Of a stretch of 32,158 bases of DNA, positions 10,816 to 19,198 are shown one piece after another (positions within the stretch are counted from its first letter, which is position 1; every line of letters begins with the position of its first letter). The stretch is from a candidate division WS1 bacterium (lineage in GTDB: Bacteria; Armatimonadota; Zipacnadia; Zipacnadales; Zipacnadaceae): NCBI GenBank assembly GCA_012523355.1, contig JAAYIR010000117.1:1-32158 (forward strand), in the 5' to 3' direction. The translations under genes and the position numbers were made by a program. The notes beneath the pieces are model-generated. The model was not told where the DNA came from. It ran no database searches and saw nothing but the letters and a program-made list of their open reading frames with translations.

Positions 10816-11035
10816 GGAGATTGCAGAAGGTATTCGTGTTCGGGAGCCGGAAGACCTGCGTATGAAGACATGAGGCCGTGTCAGAAGGTGTGAAGTGGAG
10901 GTCGTCTGGCCCACTGTGTTCTGACGCTGTGTAAAGGACATGGCGGGATAGGCGAGGAACTGAGTAGTAGAGTGTGGCAGAGAGTAACTGGATGACAGGT
11001 GAGCCGCCTGTTCTACTGGACTTTAGGGAGGCACA

Positions 11036-12415
11036 ATGGATTCTGACCTTCGTGTAAAGAGCATCACCGTAGATTTTGAGCCGTGTGTCGCGCGGACACC
11101 ACTGAAGTTTGGTGGCGTGGTAATGGATAGCCTGGACTTCTGCCGTGTGCAAGCGACGGTGGAAAACCGCCGGGGTAAGACGGCCACCGGTTGGGGTGGC
11201 ATCTTCATGGCTGACTCCTGGGCCTGGCCGACGGCGGAGGTAGACAACTCCACCAAGACGGCAGTGATGGAGCACATCGTGCAGGCCTATGCGGACTCCG
11301 TGCTGGACGTGAAGGAATTCGCGCATCCTATTGACACATTCATGACGCTGGAGACCCAATTAGCGGCGATCAACGACGAGGCGGTGGCCGAATTCCCGCC
11401 GCCGCTGAAGATGACCTTCCTGGGGGCGCTGGTCTGTGCCTCACCAGTCGATGCGGCCCTGCACGACGCCTTCGGCAACGTCAATGGCATTGACTCGTAC
11501 GACGGCTACGGTCCCGATTTCATGAGCGACCTTAGCCGGTACCTCGGGCCGGAAGGGGCCGGGAAGTACGTGCAGGACTACCTGCGTCCGGAGTACCTGC
11601 CGGAGGTGCCGGTCTTCCACCTGGTCGGGGGGCTGGACAAACTGACGCGGGCCGAGAAGGACGGCAATGACCCGCAGGACGGTGGGCCGGTGAGCCTGGA
11701 TGAGTGGATCGCGCAGGACGGTGTGTTTTGCCTGAAGGTGAAGCTACGTGGCGTGGACCTGCCCTGGGACATTGAGCGTGTGTTGGCGGTATATGAGGTG
11801 GGGCGGGAGGCACTGGCCAAGCAGGGGCAGGAGGAGCTTTGGCTAACCGCAGACACGAATGAGATGTGCGAGTCGCCCGACTATCTGGTCGAGATGCTGA
11901 AGCGCGTCCAGGAGAAGTCACCCGAGTGCTATGATCGTCTGCTGTACCTGGAGCAGCCGACGGAGCGCGACCTGGAGGCCCATCGGTTTGACATGCGTGA
12001 GTTGTCCAAGCTCAAGCCAGTGCTGCTGGACGAGAGCCTGACCAGCCTGGAGATGATGGACCTTGGCTTGGAGTTGGGCTGGTCAGGAATCGCGCTGAAG
12101 ACCTGTAAGGGGCACTCGATGGATATGATCCTGGCGGCGAAAGCTCGCGAGCTGGGTGTGCCGTACGCGCTGCAGGACCTCACCAATCCCAGCCTGGCGC
12201 TGATTCATGCGGTAGGGATGGGCGCAAGGCTCTATACCATGATGGGGCTGGAGGCCAATTCACGGCAATTCTTCCCGGCGGCGACCCCACCCGGGGAGCA
12301 GGCGGTCCATGAGGGGCTGTTCCGGATACACCGGGGCATGGCCTCGACCGCCAGCCTGCAGGGCACGGGGCTCGGGTACCAGATGGACAAAGTGCTGTCG
12401 TACAAGGGGGATTAG
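11036..12415 (+). CDS. Enolase-superfamily enzyme (mandelate racemase/muconate lactonizing type)
   Basis: 459 residues, a little longer than typical family members. The barrel carries the KxK acid/base motif at K234-K236 (CLKVKLRG), Mg2+ ligands at D273 (TADTNE), E306 (YLEQPT) and D332/E333 (LLDES), and a second-side lysine K355 (ALKTCKGH). This set places it in the muconate-lactonizing/mandelate-racemase part of the superfamily, where the enzyme abstracts a proton alpha to a carboxylate. The long N-terminal capping domain includes a loop (about residues 115-165) that should set substrate specificity; the substrate is unknown. The ATG follows AGGGAGG. It runs into a small Cys-rich gene only 2 bp after its stop. 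Confidence 0.85.
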   Translation: MDSDLRVKSITVDFEPCVARTPLKFGGVVMDSLDFCRVQATVENRRGKTATGWGGIFMADSWAWPTAEVDNSTKTAVMEHIVQAYADSVLDVKEFAHPIDTFMTLETQLAAINDEAVAEFPPPLKMTFLGALVCASPVDAALHDAFGNVNGIDSYDGYGPDFMSDLSRYLGPEGAGKYVQDYLRPEYLPEVPVFHLVGGLDKLTRAEKDGNDPQDGGPVSLDEWIAQDGVFCLKVKLRGVDLPWDIERVLAVYEVGREALAKQGQEELWLTADTNEMCESPDYLVEMLKRVQEKSPECYDRLLYLEQPTERDLEAHRFDMRELSKLKPVLLDESLTSLEMMDLGLELGWSGIALKTCKGHSMDMILAAKARELGVPYALQDLTNPSLALIHAVGMGARLYTMMGLEANSRQFFPAATPPGEQAVHEGLFRIHRGMASTASLQGTGLGYQMDKVLSYKGD

Positions 12416-12417
12416 AG

Positions 12418-12621
12418 ATGCAGAAGACCCTGGAGCGGCGGGTGCTGGACGTCTTTGAGATGTGTGAGAAGTGTGAGTATGACAAGGGATTCCAGGTCGC
12501 GCTCTTGCGACGGCGGGCAGACGCGGGGACGACGGTGAGCAAGGAGCGGCTACGGCTGATCCTGATCTGCCCCCAGTGCGGGCAGCGGTATGACATTGGC
12601 TGGGCGGTGGAGGTGGAGTAG
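12418..12621 (+). CDS. Small zinc-ribbon-like protein of unknown function
   Basis: 67 residues starting 2 bp after the enolase-like gene. Two CxxC knuckles (CEKC near residue 16 and CPQC near residue 51) are about 32 residues apart, the geometry of a small zinc ribbon. The rest is charged, with no membrane segment. I do not recognise a family. The tight spacing suggests translational coupling with the upstream enzyme. It could bind nucleic acid or act as an accessory or metal-handling subunit; nothing in the sequence decides this. Confidence 0.65.
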   Translation: MQKTLERRVLDVFEMCEKCEYDKGFQVALLRRRADAGTTVSKERLRLILICPQCGQRYDIGWAVEVE

Positions 12622-12761
12622 ACCGCTCGGTGCGGCCGCATGAGACGTGGCCATCGGCGGTGACGGCCAATCATTTGGTCCATTCTCATGTCCTGGAGAT
12701 GAAGGGGGCAGGATGAAGGTCCAGTCCGCCCCTGTCGTTGTACTGAGAGAGGCGAGTTGTG

Positions 12762-13079
12762 ATGGTTATTTCCCTGAGCGTGGTGCCGATAGGCGCCGGG
12801 ACGGAGTTGCGCGAGCATCTCGCGGAGGTGCTGCGCGTGATTGATGAGTCGGGATTGCCCTACCGCCTGAACGCGATGTCCACAGAGATTGAGGGTGAGT
12901 GGGATGAGGTGATGGCGGTGGTCAAAGCAGCCCATGAAGCGGGCCGGCGACCCGGGGGACGGGTGGTCACCCACATCGTGATTGACGACCGCGAGGGCGC
13001 AACCGGACGCCTGGAGGGGAAGGTCGCAGACGTGGAGCAGGTCCTGGGCAAGTCGCTGGGGCGGCCGAAGAAGACATGA
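12762..13079 (+). CDS. MTH1187/YkoF-type thiamine-binding domain protein (UPF0045)
   Basis: 105 residues. It opens VISLSVVPIGAGTELREHL and contains GLPYRLNAMSTEIEGEWDEVMAVVKAAHE, the pattern of the small MTH1187/YqgV (DUF77) family. Members have a ferredoxin-like fold, form tetramers and have been linked to binding thiamine or its pyrimidine precursor (HMP). The ATG at 12762 directly follows an in-frame GTG at 12759; either could be used. Its last codon overlaps the next gene's start by ATGA, so the two are translated together. The neighbour is a PurM/ThiL-fold ATP-dependent enzyme, which fits a thiamine-related pair. Confidence 0.8.
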   Translation: MVISLSVVPIGAGTELREHLAEVLRVIDESGLPYRLNAMSTEIEGEWDEVMAVVKAAHEAGRRPGGRVVTHIVIDDREGATGRLEGKVADVEQVLGKSLGRPKKT

Positions 13080-14122
13080 GCGATCGTCCTCGGGTGGGCA
13101 AGATTGACTTGCCGGTATTTGAGTCGTTGCTACAGACCCGCCTGGGCCGGCCTGATCCGCGTGTGAAGGTAGGCCCGCTGACCGGAGTGGACGCTGCGGT
13201 TCTGGAGATCGGGGGGCAGGCGCTGGTCATCGCTGAGGATCCGATCTTCCCGGCCGCCGGGCTGCCGCTGGATACCTTCGGTTGGTTTACCATGCACATC
13301 GGAGCCAGTGACGTGGCGGTCATGGGGATTAGGCCGGAGTTTGCCACCTACTCCCTGTTGATGCCGCCAGGAACGTCGCCCGAGGACCTGGATTGCATCA
13401 CCGCGTCCATTCATCAGGCTGCACTGGAGTTGGACATCGCCATTGTTGGCGGGCATACCGGCTACTACCCGGTGATCACGGTGCCTATCATCGGGGGGAT
13501 CACGGTGATTGGGACGGGCGATCCAGCGCAGGTAGTCACACCAGGGGGAGTGCAGCCCGGTGACGCGATGCTGATGACGAAAGGACCGGCTATCGAGGCC
13601 ACGGGGCTGTTGGCGGTGCTGTACGAGCAGGAACTCCGCGCGGCGCACGGAGAGGCAATTGCGGAGGCGGCGCGGGCGCGGTCCCGGGAGATTACGGTGG
13701 TCAAGGACGCGCTGACCGCGCGGGCCGCAGGGCTGGTCCATGCCATGCACGATGCTACTGAGGGCGGCGTGCTGGGCGGGCTATGGGAGATGGCGGAGGC
13801 CAGCGGCGTGGGGATGGAGATCGAGGAGGCGCTCATGCCCTGGCCGCCGGAGGTGGAGGCACTGTGCGGGCTGCTGGAGATAGACCCGCTGGCGGCGATT
13901 GCCGAAGGCACACTGCTGATTGCCGCCCCCGAGGAGACCGCGGAGACGATTATCGCGGCGCTGGGCGGTGAAGGGATCGCTTGCGCGCAGATTGGGCGGG
14001 CGCTTGACGACACCGGCCGGCGGGTGATTCAGCGGCGTGACGGACGTGTGCAGGAGCTGGCGGTGCCGGCAGAGGACCCCTTCTGGCCGGCGTTCTTCCG
14101 CGGCGTGGAGAGGCTGGGGTAG
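13076..14122 (+). CDS. AIR synthase (PurM/HypE/ThiL)-superfamily protein
   Basis: 348 residues. Two AIR-synthase halves are visible: the N-terminal part (about 30-140) with ALVIAEDPIF, the ASDVAVMGIRPEF segment and IVGGHTGYY, and the C-terminal part (about 160-320) with the MHDATEGGVLGGLWEMAEASGVG motif. The superfamily includes PurM, PurL, HypE, SelD and ThiL, all ATP-dependent. This one resembles the HypE/AIR-related group found mainly in archaea and anaerobes, but it lacks HypE's C-terminal Cys tail (it ends in GVERLG), so it is not a hydrogenase carbamoyl-dehydratase. The start overlaps the thiamine-binding gene by 4 bp (ATGA). Substrate unknown; a thiamine-phosphate-like or nucleotide-like substrate is an inference from the neighbour. 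Confidence 0.82.
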   Translation: MSDRPRVGKIDLPVFESLLQTRLGRPDPRVKVGPLTGVDAAVLEIGGQALVIAEDPIFPAAGLPLDTFGWFTMHIGASDVAVMGIRPEFATYSLLMPPGTSPEDLDCITASIHQAALELDIAIVGGHTGYYPVITVPIIGGITVIGTGDPAQVVTPGGVQPGDAMLMTKGPAIEATGLLAVLYEQELRAAHGEAIAEAARARSREITVVKDALTARAAGLVHAMHDATEGGVLGGLWEMAEASGVGMEIEEALMPWPPEVEALCGLLEIDPLAAIAEGTLLIAAPEETAETIIAALGGEGIACAQIGRALDDTGRRVIQRRDGRVQELAVPAEDPFWPAFFRGVERLG

Positions 14123-14276
14123 GGGATGGCGCTTGTCGCCGGCTGGCGGCTACGGCTGCGGTCATCAGTGATCTTCTGGCGATCCTCAGTGGGGACGTGT
14201 CTGCGGCGCGAGGGAAGAGAAGCGGCAGCTAGCCCCGGGCCGCCCAATACCAGAGACGCCCGGGCGCAAGGATCAA

Positions 14277-15743
14277 TTGCGATTGAAGACGTTTGATGGC
14301 AGATTCTTCCAGTTCTTGCGGCTTGCCTGCGGCCTGGCGGCGGTGGCAAGCCTCGGTCTGTGGGGGACGCTAGCGCTTCTGCGGCTGCGCTTTACGCCAG
14401 CGATAGACTACGGGGAGGGCCTGCTGCTGCATGCCGCTCAGCAGTTCCAGGCGGGGGTATTTCCGTACTCCTGGGAAGCCAGCCTGCCGTACGTTCCCGT
14501 GGTGTATGGGCCGCTCTATCCCCTGGTGTGGGCACTAATTCTGCCCTGGACCGGCCCGGTCTTGTGGGGCGGGCGCCTGATTGCGGTGCTGGGGGCGCTG
14601 GCCTGCGCGGGTTGGCTTGCCTTCACTGTGCGGAGGCTTACAGGCCGGTGGTTAGAAGCTGCGGTGGCGGCTGGCCTCTTCCTATGGTCGGGACCCTCGG
14701 TAGCCTGGACGGCGCTAGCTCGGGTGGATTTCCCGGCCTTAGCGCTGGGCTTGGGGGGCTTGGCCCTCTTCCTGTTCGCTGCTCCGCGGTATCGCGTCGT
14801 GGGCACGGCACTCTTCTTCCTGGCGTTGCTGACCCGACAGACCATGTTGGCGGCGCCGCTGGTGGCGTATCTGCACCTCTATCGTGAGGGTGACCGTAAG
14901 ACCGCAGCACTCCATGCGCTGGCCCTCTTCGGTCTGGTACTTGGGGCTCTTGCGGTTCTGCAGGTGGGAAGCCACGGGGGTTTTTGGCGGGAGGCGGTGG
15001 CGGGAAACGTGTGCCCATGGCAGTGGGAGAGGCTTCGGTGGCTAGGGGGATTCATGGTGCGTCGTTCCCCGCTGTTGCTGGTAGTAGGGGTAGTCGGTGT
15101 GCCTCTGCTCTGGCGTCGGACTCCTCAGATGTGGGCGCTGAGCGTGTATGCAGTCATAGCCCTGCTCTCCATGGTACTGGGAGCCAAACAAGGCGCTGGA
15201 CGCAACTACCTGCTGGAAGCCGTCTGGGCTTGCGCGCTCATCATGGCGCTAGCCCTCTCGCCACGCTTGCTGTGGCGAGAGCCTCGGCGCTGGCAGTTGT
15301 GGTTGCCTGCGGTTCTGATTCTGCTGCAGTTTGGCCTGCTATATCGCGCTCCTGGGCTGTACACTGACCTCTCTCGCGGCTCGGATCCGATCATGGATGC
15401 CGCGCTGATCGAGGCTGTGCGCGCTGAGCCGGGCGAGGTGCTGAGCGAGAATCTGGGGGCGGCGGTGGCTGCGGGCAAGCGCGTCTGGGTGGAGCCGTCC
15501 ACTACCACCCAGATGGCCTGGGCCGATCGCTGGGATCAGGAACCACTGCTGGAGATGATTCGGCAGCACCGATTTGGCCTGGTAGTCACGAGTACTCCTT
15601 TGGGTCCTCCACATGCCGGTTTCTGGGGTTACGCCGATCGTTGGACCGCGGAAGAGGGCCAGGCTCTGGAGGCCAACTACGCTCCCGGCGAACGGTTGGG
15701 AATCTGGCAGCTGTGGCGTCCGGTTCCTCAGGTTAGTCACTGA
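14277..15743 (+). CDS. Multi-spanning membrane protein, GT-C glycosyltransferase-like
   Basis: 488 residues with about 9-11 predicted membrane helices through residue 370, then a soluble C-terminal domain of about 110 residues. After the first helix comes an acidic loop (DYGEGLLLHAAQQFQAGVFPY) like the catalytic loop of GT-C (GT39/ArnT/PMT-type) enzymes, which use a polyprenyl-phosphate sugar. A PVVYGPLYPL loop follows, also common in this group. It probably transfers a sugar to lipid or protein on the outer face of the inner membrane. The TTG start at 14277 is supported by AAGGA 4 nt upstream; a second TTG at 14283 is possible. Its 3' end overlaps the convergent PaaK-like gene by 11 bp. Confidence 0.72.
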   Translation: MRLKTFDGRFFQFLRLACGLAAVASLGLWGTLALLRLRFTPAIDYGEGLLLHAAQQFQAGVFPYSWEASLPYVPVVYGPLYPLVWALILPWTGPVLWGGRLIAVLGALACAGWLAFTVRRLTGRWLEAAVAAGLFLWSGPSVAWTALARVDFPALALGLGGLALFLFAAPRYRVVGTALFFLALLTRQTMLAAPLVAYLHLYREGDRKTAALHALALFGLVLGALAVLQVGSHGGFWREAVAGNVCPWQWERLRWLGGFMVRRSPLLLVVGVVGVPLLWRRTPQMWALSVYAVIALLSMVLGAKQGAGRNYLLEAVWACALIMALALSPRLLWREPRRWQLWLPAVLILLQFGLLYRAPGLYTDLSRGSDPIMDAALIEAVRAEPGEVLSENLGAAVAAGKRVWVEPSTTTQMAWADRWDQEPLLEMIRQHRFGLVVTSTPLGPPHAGFWGYADRWTAEEGQALEANYAPGERLGIWQLWRPVPQVSH

Positions 15744-17115
15744 GCCTGGCAGGCGCGCGGAAGAGCTCCTCCTCCGCGTCGGGGCGCCAGGCGAGGAGGG
15801 GCGGGACTTTCCCGCCAGCAGTTCGCTGAATCCTCTCCACCAACGCTAGTTCCAGCGTCACCTCCGGGCCACAGAGTGCGGCTAGGCCGGCGGCTAGTCG
15901 CTTTCGGGTCTGTTCAAGATCACAGGTCGGCGGGACGACCAAAGCCAGGCGCAGGCGAGTCGGGGTTTCCTGAACGAGCTGGTACTGCCACACCTCCTGT
16001 CCCTCGCAGATGAGCCGGTCCAGCGCCCAGGGGTTGACTATGCGGCCCTCGCCGAACCGCAGGAAATCTCGCGCACGGCCGCGGAGGAAGGACAGCAACG
16101 GCAGCGTGCGACCACAGGGGCAAGGGTCGGGGAGCAAGGCTGCAAGGTCGCCCAGGTGGTAATTGAGGAGCACGGTTCCCCGATTCACGAGGTTGGACAC
16201 CACCACCTCACCCGTCTCACCCCGTGGTAGGGTCTTACCGTCTGTGTCCACCACCCGCAGGGGGTACAGGTCAAGATTGAGGTGCAATCCTGAGTGTTGC
16301 TCGCACTCAAAACCCAGCTTGAAGGCCTCTGTGGCCTGATAGGCGCTGATGAGGGGAAGGCCGAAGTCCTCCAGGATCAGGCGGCGTACAGCCTCAGAGA
16401 CACCCTCAGAGCCGTAGGTCACCACGCGTGGCAGGTGACAGGGGACGCCGGTGCGCTTGAGGTAGCCAAACAGTTCCGCGAGGTAACTGCCGATGCTGTG
16501 GATGACATCTGGCTGGAATCGGTTAAGCTCTCCGACGTTGTGTTCCAGGGAGTCAAACATAGAGAGGTATTGCCTCTGGATGCCGAGATACGGAGGGAAC
16601 CAGGCATGCTGCCGGCAGAACTCCTGGACCTTGTGGGGGGTCGAGGTGAGGCCGTCGCGTGTCAGTACGGACTCCCGGTAGCGCAGCGGGTCTCCGAGGA
16701 ATCTGGCCACAGCCATGCGGTCTCGTTCTGCGTGAGCGATGTTCTGCAGGCATCCTCGGGCATCGTGATAGATGATGCGCGCCAGGCCGGTGCTTCCGGA
16801 GGTGGGGAGCGCAAGATAGGTACCTCTCGGTTTTTCTGTCGAAAGGAATCGCTCAGGATCTCGGCAGTATTCTGCAGTCCTCAACAGCGGAAGCTGGGCC
16901 AGGTCGTCCGCGCTCTGGAAGTCGCACGGGCGGAGGCTCAATCGGTCGAGAGTTTCGCGGTAGTAGGGGACATAGCGGTAGGCGTAGGCCACCATCGCGC
17001 GAACGCGTCGGGACTGATCACGCATGACGGTAGCCAGCGGGCGGAACGGGTACCGCGCTTGTCCGCGGAGGTGATAGGCAAGGTAGCCGCTCCCGCGGAG
17101 ACGACCCATGAACAT
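15733..17115 (-). CDS. Phenylacetate-CoA ligase/CapK-like adenylate-forming enzyme
   Basis: 460 residues, the family length. The phosphate-binding loop LPTSGSTGLAR (about residue 105), the YGSEGVSEAVRRLI region, YQATEAFKLGFECE, GETGEVVVSNLVNRG and the late YHLGDLAAL segment match the PaaK/CapK branch of the ANL superfamily. A CPCGR zinc-like motif also matches PaaK relatives. It should activate a carboxylate as an acyl-adenylate. CapK-type members act in polysaccharide decoration rather than phenylacetate breakdown. ATGs at 17115 and 17109 are both possible; AGGAGG lies 11 nt before the first. It lies 46 bp behind the uroporphyrinogen-decarboxylase-like gene, probably in one operon. Confidence 0.82.
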   Translation of the reverse strand: MFMGRLRGSGYLAYHLRGQARYPFRPLATVMRDQSRRVRAMVAYAYRYVPYYRETLDRLSLRPCDFQSADDLAQLPLLRTAEYCRDPERFLSTEKPRGTYLALPTSGSTGLARIIYHDARGCLQNIAHAERDRMAVARFLGDPLRYRESVLTRDGLTSTPHKVQEFCRQHAWFPPYLGIQRQYLSMFDSLEHNVGELNRFQPDVIHSIGSYLAELFGYLKRTGVPCHLPRVVTYGSEGVSEAVRRLILEDFGLPLISAYQATEAFKLGFECEQHSGLHLNLDLYPLRVVDTDGKTLPRGETGEVVVSNLVNRGTVLLNYHLGDLAALLPDPCPCGRTLPLLSFLRGRARDFLRFGEGRIVNPWALDRLICEGQEVWQYQLVQETPTRLRLALVVPPTCDLEQTRKRLAAGLAALCGPEVTLELALVERIQRTAGGKVPPLLAWRPDAEEELFRAPARLSD

Positions 17116-17161
17116 GGCGAGGCTAACCTCCTGGGTCTGGAGAGGACGCGGTCTTCAGCAC

Positions 17162-18193
17162 CTATCTGCCCCCCACGATGTCCCAGATCTTGCGGGCAGT
17201 GTCCACCACAGTGTGGAGGTTGGGTCCGCGGGCATCGGCGGGGACGGGTCCGGCGGTGGCCAAGATCATGCCGCCGCTCTTCATATGGCGCACCAGGCCG
17301 TCCACATAGGCGGCGACCTGGGAGGGCCAGGCACGAGTGAGCAGGATGGTAGGATCGAGGTTGCCCATGAGTGCAACCCGGCGGCCTAGAGCGGCCTGAG
17401 CCTGGGCCATTGGCAACGAGGGTCCCAGGCTAAGGACGTCCGGCGCAGCCTGGGCATGAAGAGCTAAGGCGTCTAGATCGTTCTCCGCGGTGTGATAGAA
17501 GCCCCAGACCTCCTCGGTGCGGGCGGCGTTGAGCAGGCGCTGGGTGGGAGCCAGCAGCAGGCTCTCATACTCCTCCGGCGGGAGCACGTCCGAGCAGGCC
17601 AAGCGGTCGTCTATCCATAGGGCGTGAGCGCCGGCAGCGGCCTGCGCCTCGAGGAGTAGCAGATCCACTTCCAGCGCGAACTCGATCGCCTCGCGGAGAA
17701 GCGGGAGACCCTCCTGGCGGGCGCTCTCCACTGCGGCAGGGCCAAAGAGCAGGGCAAGGAGGGTGAGGGGACCGGAGAGCCGACCGCAGATGCACTTGGT
17801 GTCACCAAAGATGGCGCGGAGGCGGCTGAGGCTTTCCAGTAGCACGCCGATGCGCTCGCCGCTGAGCGCTTCGGAGGGCTGGAGAGAGTTGAGCACCCGT
17901 CGGTCGAGCGGCAGGTGGGTGACGATGCGCCGGGGATCATCGGCCTTCGGGGAGGTAAGTACGCCGAAGGGCTCCAACTCGATCGCGTCATCCACATGGA
18001 CCCAGGACCAATCCCAACCGAAACGACGAATGGTGTGGACCTGGCAATCCACCAAGGTCGCGGCGTCGCTGGAGTAACGGAGGTAGGGCAGATGGCAATA
18101 GGCCGCGTCAAAACGCTCCGAGTGGCAGAAGACCGGGAGCTGCTCCGGCACGCGTAGAGCCACACATTGAGCTACGCTATCCACCGCAGCCAT
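17162..18193 (-). CDS. Uroporphyrinogen decarboxylase (URO-D) family protein, probably methyltransferase-type
   Basis: 343 residues from the ATG at 18193. It opens LRVPEQLPVFCHSERFDAAYC, has CICGRLSGPLTLLALLFGP and WIDDRLACSDVLPPEEYESLLL, and near the C-terminus GNLDPTILLT-WPSQVAAYV and MILATAGPVPADA, all hallmarks of the URO-D superfamily. The G-C-x-PxD residues and the Cys/His-rich ends fit the cobalamin-dependent methyltransferase (MtaA/CmuA) branch better than true HemE, whose N-terminal RxPVW--RQAGR arginine motif is missing. The upstream frame (to 18520) is open but not protein-like. GGGAGG lies about 12 nt before the ATG. It leads the operon with the PaaK-like gene. Confidence 0.82.
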   Translation of the reverse strand: MAAVDSVAQCVALRVPEQLPVFCHSERFDAAYCHLPYLRYSSDAATLVDCQVHTIRRFGWDWSWVHVDDAIELEPFGVLTSPKADDPRRIVTHLPLDRRVLNSLQPSEALSGERIGVLLESLSRLRAIFGDTKCICGRLSGPLTLLALLFGPAAVESARQEGLPLLREAIEFALEVDLLLLEAQAAAGAHALWIDDRLACSDVLPPEEYESLLLAPTQRLLNAARTEEVWGFYHTAENDLDALALHAQAAPDVLSLGPSLPMAQAQAALGRRVALMGNLDPTILLTRAWPSQVAAYVDGLVRHMKSGGMILATAGPVPADARGPNLHTVVDTARKIWDIVGGR

Positions 18194-18546
18194 TGGCAGG
18201 TCCGTCCTCCCTTTCCTGTGCCACACACCGGCAGAAAGGAGTTCTCTGAGGTGGAGCGAAACTCCTTCTTGCGTCGCATGCCGGGGACGGGGAGTTTTCG
18301 CACAGGGGACCTGGGCAACCGACGCGCTCTGGCAAATGAGAATATGAGACAATCCGCGAAAGAGCGGGGAACTGGTAAGCGGGCGACGCCGTCCTAAGAG
18401 AGGTCTGCGCCGGCAACGAAGACTGAACTCGAGGCTCTGTCCCGGCCCAATATAGTGCCAATCAGCAGGCCACCTCGCGTTGTGATACAATATGAGCGGC
18501 AGCCGCTGGGATAGCGGCACCCGATTGCTTTGCGGAGGACAAAACT
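18194..18546. promoter_or_regulatory. Divergent intergenic region with candidate promoters and a leader hairpin
   Basis: 353 bp between the URO-D-like gene (-) and the lipoprotein gene (+). For the + gene, GATACAATAT (about 18485-18492) is a good -10 box without a clear -35, and GGAGG (18534-18538) lies 8 nt before the GTG start. For the - gene, an 8-bp inverted repeat (18236-18243 with 18260-18267) forms a hairpin in the leader. No open frame here looks coding. Confidence 0.45.
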
Positions 18547-19146
18547 GTGCGCACTATTCTCGCGTTCTCGATGATGGTTTCGCTGTCACTGTTGTGCCTG
18601 TACGGCTGTGGGGGGGGAGGCGGCAGCCCGGTCAGCATGTCGGTTGCCGGGTACCTGGTGGATGCCGGGACCCGGACCCCTCTGGGAGGGGCAACAGTCT
18701 CGGCCCAGGGCCAGACCATATACAGTGAGAGCAATGGGTACTTCACGTTGACGAGGTTGACCAGAAATCCGGTGGTGCTGACCATTCGGGCCGCCGGGCA
18801 TGAGGATCTGAGCCACTCGGTCACAGTGGTGGGTGGGTCCATGAACGTCGGGACGCTGGCCCTGAGGCCCCTGCATACGCCGAATACCGGCAACGTGACA
18901 GGATATGTGACGCTGAATGGCGCCCCTGCGGCCAGCGCGTCAGTGGTGGCCGGGACACGCGAGGCGAGGACTAGTTCCGAGGGCGGTTTCACCCTCTTCA
19001 ACGTACCTCCAGGAACGGTCACCCTGACCGCCGCCAGTGCTGATCGCGTCTTCATGGGCTCCGGGCAGGTGACGGTGGTTGCAGATACCACCGTGTCGGC
19101 AGGGACGATCCAGCTCATCTCGGGGCCACCTCCACCGCCGATCTAA
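18547..19146 (+). CDS. Lipoprotein with two carboxypeptidase-regulatory-like (Ig-fold) domains
   Basis: 199 residues. An N-terminal signal of about 20 residues ends in the lipobox LYGC, giving Cys21 as the lipidated residue, followed by a Gly-rich tether (GGGGG). Two repeats follow with the pattern 'V-G-V-T---PL-GATV....S---G-FTL--L--G-V-LT--A': about 30-115 and 116-195. These beta-sandwich domains (CarboxypepD_reg/CNA-B-like) are structural modules of cell-surface proteins. The last residues are prolines (GPPPPPI), so the true end may be a linker. The GTG start is backed by GGAGG 8 nt upstream. It precedes lptC by 52 bp and may share its transcript. Confidence 0.8.
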   Translation: MRTILAFSMMVSLSLLCLYGCGGGGGSPVSMSVAGYLVDAGTRTPLGGATVSAQGQTIYSESNGYFTLTRLTRNPVVLTIRAAGHEDLSHSVTVVGGSMNVGTLALRPLHTPNTGNVTGYVTLNGAPAASASVVAGTREARTSSEGGFTLFNVPPGTVTLTAASADRVFMGSGQVTVVADTTVSAGTIQLISGPPPPPI

Positions 19147-19198
19147 CTAAGGGCAGCGGGTAGACGGAGCGCGGCGGCGACTGGGCGCAGGCTTCTTC

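Noticed and set aside
13076-14122. HypE assignment for the AIR-synthase-like gene
   Set aside because: HypE ends with a conserved Cys tail; this protein ends GVERLG.
16294-17340. 348-codon + frame opposite the PaaK-like gene
   Set aside because: Antisense shadow of a conserved enzyme.
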